Shown: positions 50,501 through 59,500 of the stretch, in pieces
How positions within the stretch are numbered: position 1 is the stretch's first letter
Layout of the letters: each line of letters starts with the position of its first letter
From: Patiria pectinifera
Taxonomy: Eukaryota; Echinodermata; Asteroidea; Valvatida; Asterinidae
Direction: 5' to 3'
DNA: 64,000 nt
Assembly (NCBI GenBank): GCA_029964075.1
Contig: CM057142.1
Location: 27,406,392 to 27,470,391, forward strand
Notes under the pieces: model-generated
What the model was told of the DNA's origin: nothing
The model's database searches: none
What the model saw: the letters and a program-made list of their open reading frames with translations, nothing else
Made by a program: the position numbers and the translations under genes

Positions 50501-53500
50501 AGAATGTTGGAGTCTCCAGCACGACGGCCAGTTCCGCTGCTAAAAAAGGTCAGCCAAATGAAACTGATTTCCTTGCTACGGTAGAAGTTTGTGTTGAAGA
50601 ATTTTGTATTCCTTCGCATAGTTTAACCCTAACAGAACTCAACCCATCAAACCCCAACGGCATGTTTTGTTGGAATCTATCAGGATGGGTACAGCACCCC
50701 TAAACTGACAGTCTTTTACATTGGGTTGGCACACCTCCAGAATCAAAGTCAGAAGTACGTGTGTGCAGTTTCCCATATGGTGTTGGAATTTGCCAGGATG
50801 GGTATGGTTCCTAGTAAATCATGCTAGGGAGTTCGGGTTAAGGTATCTCTAGATAATTGTCAAATTATGCTTCCAACCATCAGTTACTAAACCAGCCAAG
50901 ACGGGCAGTGCGACGGGTAAGAGACCCCCTCCATCATCCTCCAGCAACACGTCGGTCACCTCCACTAACAGAGGTACACTTCCTTTCTTTTCATGATGAT
51001 TGCAAACAACTAAATTCGGTTATTTGGGGGCAGTACTTGAAGAGTTTTCTTGTTTCTTGCGATGGTTCGTTCCAAACCGTCGCGAGAAAATGATGTTAAT
51101 TCCTATTTTATTTTCCTTTCTTATTTTACCTACAATTCAGTGAGATATTATACAAATAAGGAGTGTTTATGAGTGCAATGGAAAGAATAATTTCATGAGG
51201 TGACAGATGGAATGTTCCATTTCACGAGGCGAGCTGAGTGCAATTTGGAATGGAACATTCCATCTGTTACCGAATGAAATCATTCTTTCCATTGCATGAA
51301 TGTGAAACATTGATTATTTGTTTCATACAACACCAGAACAAATCCTCGTCATCTGATTGGTCAGAGCCGCCAATAGTGTGACCATGATCAGAACTTCTAT
51401 TTACCTTGGAATAGAACTTCTATTTACCTTGGAATAGAACTTCTATTTACCTTGGAATAGAACGTCTATTTACCTTGGAATAGAACGTCTATTTACCTTG
51501 GAATAGAACTTCTATTTACCTTGGAATAGAACGTCTATTTACCTTGAATAGAACTTCTATTTACCGTGGAATAGAACTTCTATTTACCGTGGAATAGAAC
51601 TTCTATTTACCGTGGAATAGAACTTCTATTTACCTTGGAATAGAACTTCTATTTACCTTGGAATAGAACTTCTATTTACCTTGGAATAGAACTTCTATTT
51701 ACCTTGGGATAGAACTTCTACTTTTGTGGTACGGCCGCGCCGTGGGTTGGGATGAATAACTCAATGACATGTGATCAACGACCAACCAATCAGATGTGTC
51801 TATCACTTTTAAATCCGTCAGTTACAAGTCGGAGTCCTGTCTCATTTGCTGATCTTGTTCTACAAAAAATAAGTTCCAAGTCCAGCTTTGCTTCACATTT
51901 TAATTCAGTTACTCCATCAAAATTCTAAGAAAAGTTAAACGCAGTGCTCAGCCACAGTATTGTATTATATTTAGTAGCTACTGCTGATGTGGAAAGAACA
52001 AAGGTTTGCAATTTCAAAAAGGTTGATCTGTTGGTTTCTTATTCCCATCCAAAGCGACAAAAACCGGCAAAGCACCTGGCAAGAAGTCGACGGAGAATGC
52101 CACCTTTGCCGCCCCCACGGCCAGCAGTGCCTCCAAGGTGACTAGCATCTCAGCTAAGGCAGGGAAGAAATCACCGCCGGTACCTGAAACTAACAACAAC
52201 AAGCCTGGAAAGTAAGTATTAACGAGCTGTAAAACCTCTCCCCCACCCACAAAAAAACCCCCAAACAATCAACTGATACAACTGTTTTAGCAGAGGGCTT
52301 ACTAGGAATGCTGTTTTTTGTGTCACAGTTTTTTTTTCAGTGGTGACTATGTCTTAATGTTAGTTTTATAGAGAGTTATATTAAATTACTAGAGCGCTGA
52401 CTCATGTACAAAGTAATGCCTGATGGGCGCATCCATGTTTGTGCACAAACCTATGGAAAACTCGAAATTTCGTACGGCTTTTGTACGGCTATTTGCATAT
52501 CTGCGTTTGTATTCCATACCGGTGCGTCATAGAAGCCGATACGCCCAAAACCGAAACACACGATCAAAAAATGAGCGTTTCATTTTGCTCTGCGCAAACA
52601 GCGCAACGTGTCAGCGTCCCTCATGCTTTTCGCCGTGACGTTTTTTGAACCGTCATGACGCGCTTAAGTTGTTCGCTTATCTTCTACTGGCGCGTTGCAT
52701 GTAGAGTACACTTTTAAAATTCAATCCATCTATTTTTATTGTGTTCTACAAACATGCACATAAATTCAAAATGTCTGCGCCCAGAGCGGCTTCAAAGCGT
52801 CTCCGCGCGCAAGAATAAGGAGTTAGCGCTCTAGTAATTTAATATAGCTCTATGGTTAGTATACAATAAGTACATTTTTTTCGTGCAATGGACTGAATCG
52901 GGGCTAGTAGTTTATAAAAATTTGTATCGTTACACCGACCTGTTCAATGTTTTATGTCCATTGGAACCAGAAAGAAAAAAAATGTCATTCATTTTTAACC
53001 CTTAAAGTGCAGCTTGCTGAGCTTGCTTTGCCTACCTAAGAGCCATCCATGTTGTGAGAACAAAATATGCATGTACACGGTGTTTATAAAATATATCAGC
53101 GAACGAAGGGTAAAACCCAAAATAAAATTTATATCTCCCCGATACAAATTCCGTCTCACAAAATGCATATAGTTCGATTAAGATATGATGATTATTGGCT
53201 GAAGCATTGTTAGTTACAAGTTCAGGGTGAGTAAAAAAAGCAACAACAAATGTCGGGACTATTGTTTCAGTGAAGTTTTGCATGTAGCACTTTCAAAATC
53301 TAGGATATGAAGGCCCAATTCATAAGCTTTCTTTTAGTACAAGAATCATTCAAATCACTCATGTACTTTTCAAGAACTTTAAAATTGTGGTTGTGTTTAA
53401 AATTCCGTAACTTGAAAAGTACATGAGTGATTTGAATGATTCTTGGAGTAACAGATAGCTTATGAATTGGGCTTTCATATCCTAGAGTTTGAAAGTGCTA

Positions 53501-56500
53501 CATGCAGAACTTCACTAATGCTCCCGATATTTGGGTTTTGCTTTTTTTGACTCGCCCTGTAGTGTGATTGCTTTACATGTGTGCTCTTTATGACTAAAAA
53601 AAAACAACAACAAAAAATAGTAGACAAACAGCATGAAGCATAATTGTCAGTTTTCCACAGGGGTTGCGGTTTATTCGCATGCGTAAAAAGCTCCAAATCT
53701 AAAACATACATGTATCTTAGTCACATTTTCTTTTACTGTCCTTTGTGTTGTAGCTACATTGTCTGCGACATTTGTTGGTTGTCCTCAAGAACTTTTTCTT
53801 TCTTTTAAGTATGCAATGTGCATGTACATGTGTGTGATTGGAACTCAGCTCATTTGCATCCCTTGTACACATGGTGTATGTTGTGTGTATGTTTTGTTTT
53901 TTCTCCAACCTACAGTAGGCGTAGAGCGGGCTCTGATGGCCTGATCTGCCTGTCTTCCAATGCCAAGACAGCCACCTCAAGGTTGTTTGTTTGTTTCCTA
54001 AAATGCTGCAAATCAATCACGGCGCTTTGCCCACACTCGATACTAAATCTGCCTGCTTGTGCTTTTTGCTCTTTGCAGGAAACTGCCGTATTAAATCTGA
54101 TGGGTAGTAATGCTTGCCTTACACTCGATACTAAATATATCTGCTTGTTGCATTTTGCTCTTTGCAAGAAATTACCATATTTGACCTGATCAGTAGAAAT
54201 GAGTCTCATATGTGGCTAAAATAAATCAGAGTTTTAATTCTAAAATAGCTTTAAAAAAAATATTTGGCTATCTTACAGAGGGCAATGCCCTCCCCCCCCC
54301 CACCCTGCCGGGTCTTTTAGGGCTAAATTGAGCACTTGGTGTTGGGAGATCTTACATTTCATTCTAACTTTCTGACAGATCATTGTATCAACAGTAATTT
54401 CCAGGGGGAAAAATGCCCTTTTTAAAAGACAAACCGAAAAACTGACATGTTACTTGTTTCTGTCGATCAGGTTACATATTGGACCATCTCACATTGCTAC
54501 TATGCAGGCTCCTAAGTTTTAACCTAAGAAAGTTTAACCCAGCTTTGCAATCTTAGGAGGTGCTTTCAACACCCACCCCCTCCTTTTTCATTCTGCTGTA
54601 ACCCTTCAGACCTTGCACCACCTGTTACTCATCACACTGCCCCAAACCGCCTCAGCACTATGGTTTTATTGATTCATTGAGGAGAAAATACAATGTTTCC
54701 CAGTCAAAACAAAACATGCACATTGAAAATGAGTTGTTCTTTGTGTGTAGAGAACGGGACATGCATCTTTAATACAAGGATTAACTCAGGATTCAAATTT
54801 CCTTTTTATAAATGATTTTTTTTTTTTTTTTTTTAAAACTTTTGTTCAATCAGTCTATTGCAACATTTGCAGCTTAGAAGGAATGCCAAGTCTGACCAAA
54901 TGTTTCGGAGCTTTTCCTCCTGCAGTTCCATGTACTTGATATGGTCAATCCCCTGGACCCAAGTTAATGGTGCTGTTAAGCACCAAGTTTATGTGCTAAG
55001 ACATTTTGGCTGAGGACCTGCTGATGTATAGCAAATAGTTTCTGAGCTTAGGGCCCGTCTCAGTTCGTATCCGGTGCGAGTTCTGGACAAGGTGTGGGTA
55101 GAATCGTTCATTTTGTCCGGAAGAAGCTCTGCCTTTGTCCCAGACATGTTCTGGGGAAATTTTTATGAGCAACTGCTTGTACTCAATATTGATAACTTCA
55201 TTGTGGGCAAGTTGTCCAGAATACTGCAGCTTATACTCAATACGTTGTCCGGAACTCGTCCCGGATACAAATTGAGACGGGCCCTTAGCAGGGTCATGAA
55301 ATTGGGCCATGCAGACATACGTCTTGAATACACATTTTCATAACCCTTTTAACCAGGGTGCAGTATCTGAAGGCATACAGTCTTTCATACCCCTATGAAA
55401 TGTTTGGTTAGACTTCTTTAAATACCAGCTGTCGCACTGCAAAACATGGCTTCACTATCTTATGTCTTGCATGTCATACAATGAAGTTGTTACATGCTGT
55501 GCAATGTCCTATACAATGTAAAGTAAAAATCTTGCCTGATTCGTTGATAGGTCCTCTCCAGGGACAGTGTGACCACTGGTAACTAGAGTTGCATGCCCCT
55601 AGCCTGTCTTGGCATGGGCAAAAAAGGCTTGATTCACACCGCTCTAACAGTTAAGGGGGATTTTGCTTGTTGAGTCTGTTGGCCCATCGACAGGTGACAG
55701 GTTGGGTGTGCAAATTCGTTTGTGAAAGGTTTGCCCTCAAATGAGGTGTTATGTTCATTAAAATCCAGTTACCTCGGGCTGAGAGTTAACAAACTGCATT
55801 AACATGTGCTCCATCAGACTCACAACTTAACCCCATCATTTGACACTTGCAGCAATGTTCAACGTATATACCTTCAATACTGTCCCAGGTTTTAATGTGG
55901 TGCAGAGGTCCAAGTTAATGTGTTGGGTTTTGTGGTAGGCTTATGTTAACACATTAAAAGTGAGACAAATGAAAAGTGGTTCCGTAATATTTTGTATCAT
56001 GGTGCGTCCAGCAAGTGGCACTGCAGCCGATTTCCCGAAAAAGTGCGCAGCTTGTGCCATGCGTATATGTAAGACTTACGCAACAAATTTGTTGCACAGC
56101 TGCGCAATAAACTTACGGTCGATTTCATGAAACTTGGCGTAGCTGCGCAACATTTTTTATAATGTAAACATCTTGGACGAGGATAAAAACAGCTTTTATG
56201 ATGGCTGTTTATGTATGAATTTGTTCATTCGCGAAAAACAGTCGTTGGATCACCACAGCCCGCCATTTTAAAAATTATTTTGTCCGACTTTCTTTGGAAG
56301 GGTTCGGCAACTCTAAAAATGATGTTACGAGTAAACTAGAAATTCATTTACTTCAAACATAAAGTTGTGAGTGTCTTGTATCAACCTTGATAAGTTGTGC
56401 AAAATCGGGCTCCACAACAGTCCCGATTTGCTGGTAAAATATGAAATTTTCAGTCGCTACGCCACAACTTACGCTGTAAAATGATTGCGCAAGTTTATTG

Positions 56501-59500
56501 CGCAAGTCGCGAATTTGCACACTATCCATTTTTCGTGAAATGTGTCATAAGTGAAATGTTGCGCAGCGTGAAATATTGCGCAACTTACGCAATAAATTTT
56601 GGCGCAAGCAGAGTTGCGCCATTGCGTAAGGTTTCGGGAAGTCGGCTGCTGGTCTTCTAAGGATGATCTAATCTTGTTTGCAGAAGATCTAATGATGCAT
56701 CCTTGTACACTCAAAGTTGTAAGATTGTGGAGTGCTGTGGCCTCGTGGTTAAGGGCACTGATTCGTGGTCTGTGGGTAAAGCTGCAGGTCGTGGGTTCGA
56801 GTCCTGGCGGGGTCATGGTGCGTGTGCCCTTGCGCAAGGCACTTTGTCACTCATTGCTTCTCTCCACCCAGGAGTAAATGGGTACCTGTGAGGGCAGTGA
56901 TGGTTATTGTGATTGAATTAGCTTCCTTGCGCCTAACAGGCTGCATCAAGCTGTATACTCCTCAGGGAGCTGAGATGGTATTTGGAATGTTTAACTGGCC
57001 CAATGATCAGGCGTAATAATGATGTAAAGCGCTCTGATCTTAGTTAAAAGCGCTATATAACAACCTGTTATTATTATTATTATTATTAAAAGTGGCCTCT
57101 CCGAGGTAAAAACCATGGAGGGCAATGCATTGGTTATTTGTCCACATTAGTGATTCTGCAGCACATTGTCCCGTTCACGTATGAGTAAAAGTAATAACCT
57201 TTTGTTGTCTTTTACACTACCAGGTCTCGGAAAGGTTCGGATCAGAACGCGAGTACAACTGTGGATGGCCCATCCAGCAGCAGTGGTAGCTCCTCATCTA
57301 TCAAGAGAACGTCGAGCACAAGTAGGCATTTCCTTCTATAGATCGGATACATCAACCACTTGCCTGCTGTGATGTGGTCCCTGGCGTGTCGTACGTCCAA
57401 AGTGGCAAAAAAGGCATCCGAAGCGAAATTCCACCACACATACCCAGACTGGTTTCCTATTTGTTGCATACCACACACCAGTCGTGAGAAAGGTGTAGTA
57501 AGGACCGAAAACCATGTAGGGGTAATCGAAAGTCCCCACTTCTGTAACATGTCCCCATAATGCAGTCCCAGGCGTGTTTGAATTGTTGCTCACACAGATG
57601 TACCCAAGGGCACATAACCTACATGTATAACATGCTCTGGCTCTATTTTAACTGTTGTAAAAAGCAGCTTGGATAACTATCTGCAAAATCTTTGAGGACG
57701 ATCTAGTTAGCGTTAGCTCAGTGGTCGAGTGGTGAAACATCTGCACTAGAAAGCAGGAGGTCGTGGGTTCGAGTCCCACCCGACTGTTTTTTTCCAACTT
57801 TCACTCGGGAGGTAACACACTGAGTATACAGTGTTAATACGTTGGCACACCCAGTAAAGCCATTCATATGTGGGAGTTAAGCCCCACAGGTATCGCCATC
57901 AATTTAATAACCTTTCACTGAGTATACAGTGTTTATACGTCGGTGAAGGGCAAAACCTAATTTGATTTACATCACCCCAACGCAAAATTCCATCTTATGA
58001 ATAGTTAATGCGGTACCCGCTGCTATGTACATCAGATTCGAACCAGCCAACCGATCCTATGCTTTTATCCCCTGTACATGAGTGATGTACTCTGCAAGGT
58101 ACCATGCAGTGGTCACCCGTGTACTCTTGAAAAAAAAAAAAAGTCATGTGGAAAGTTCTCAATGGTATTTTCAAAACCATTAACCATTCATAGGTGAATC
58201 CCGGAAAGGTTCGAGTTCGTCGGTAACCAGTCCGCGGGTACGCCAGTCGTCAGCCAGTAATGTAGCGTCAACAAATTCAACAACTAGAATGTAAGTATGT
58301 TCTGTGATTCATCGCTTAAAATTTTATTGATAAATACTTAAGAAAGTTTACCCATTTGTATTGGTTGGTGGTATAAAACGGTTGATTAAACACTGACTGG
58401 TTTTAAACACCGCTGCCTCCTGCGCCACATCACGCAGTACTCACCACACACTCCAATCTCCATATAAGGAGATTTTTTTAGTACTACTCACGGAGGCAGG
58501 TACCCTAACTAACTAGAGGGGAGTTTCACAAAACATGAAGTAAAGTTGTTGAACAAAATTGTGACTGTTTATTTTGTCTGGCCATTTTTTTTTTTTAACT
58601 GACTTCACCCTTTGAGGTTGTCTCTTGGCTTCTTGAGAATTCCTAATCTTTTTGAGGTTTAAAGCTCAGTCCATCATTTGCAGCTGTCCGAAAAGTAACT
58701 GGCGTAATTATTGTTGAAAAACATTCTTGGTTGAAAGATAGTAAGGGTGCTAAACTCCCTGTGAAATTATTCTTTCCGGCAAGCTGTCATTTTGAAGAAA
58801 TCAACAAAAGAAGCCCTTTCCAACGGTGCTTTTTAAGACGCACCGTAGGAAATTTAAATTAGTAGTTCGTTTTGTTATTTGGCGAAGCGCGCGCAAGCAT
58901 TGGCACTGCGCACACGGGCGCGCGGTTTCTGTAATTCATCAGATCAGTGCGTGACATCGCGTAGCTGCGATCGGCTCAGTGAGAACGTGTATCGGACGCT
59001 GAATTCAGGCCCAATTCAAAACATGATTCAGCAACTTTTGATTTGAAATCGAAATCCTAGAATGCTGTTTTTCTCGGAATATACAGCTGAACCTGAGCTG
59101 AAACTTCATCAGGTTAGTTGCTCAGTATTCTTCATTAGATTTTGAACACTTTTGTTGCTTCAAACGAACAAAATGCACGAATTACAAATGATGGACTGTA
59201 CCTTTAAGAGGGGCTCCTTGTTAGCTGCCAGAAACAAAATTCTTCAGCAGTATGCTTTGTGACAGTCATTTGAGCTCCGTAAGAGTGCTGAAATGGGCGT
59301 GCACAACTTAGAGTAGACAGGACAACTTTTTCATCTGCAGGTGCATCAACCCAAAGTGTTTGCGTGAGGGCATTGGGCAAGTGATAAGCTACCTCTCTCT
59401 TGAACAGTTTTAAAGGCGTATAGGATCATTTTGTTCATTTCCAATAATAACGCCACTCAAAATCCAAAGGAGGATGGTCAAAACCTAACCTGTTGAAATT

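Larger units (their letters stand above)
50974..52054. other. intron 17
   Basis: Holds an inverted repeat (51175-51300) and the 23-bp minisatellite (51390-51719). Confidence 0.8.
52212..53915. other. intron 18
   Basis: Holds hAT-like MITE A4 (52367-52854), a diverged repeat related to 57870-58010 (about 53000-53220), and the foldback element at 53223-53559. Confidence 0.75.
53982..57223. other. intron 19
   Basis: Begins with an imperfect 89-bp tandem duplication (about 54020-54195), then H2 (55050-55286), AB1 (56023-56649) and SINE Q2 (56724-57090). 54200-55040 and 55290-56020 show nothing nameable. Confidence 0.65.

Noticed and set aside
50242-50619. 125-codon frame on the minus strand over exon 16
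   Set aside because: Antisense shadow of a GC-rich coding exon.
51390-51719. CRISPR-like array
   Set aside because: Units are contiguous with no unique spacers, and the host is an animal genome; this is a minisatellite.
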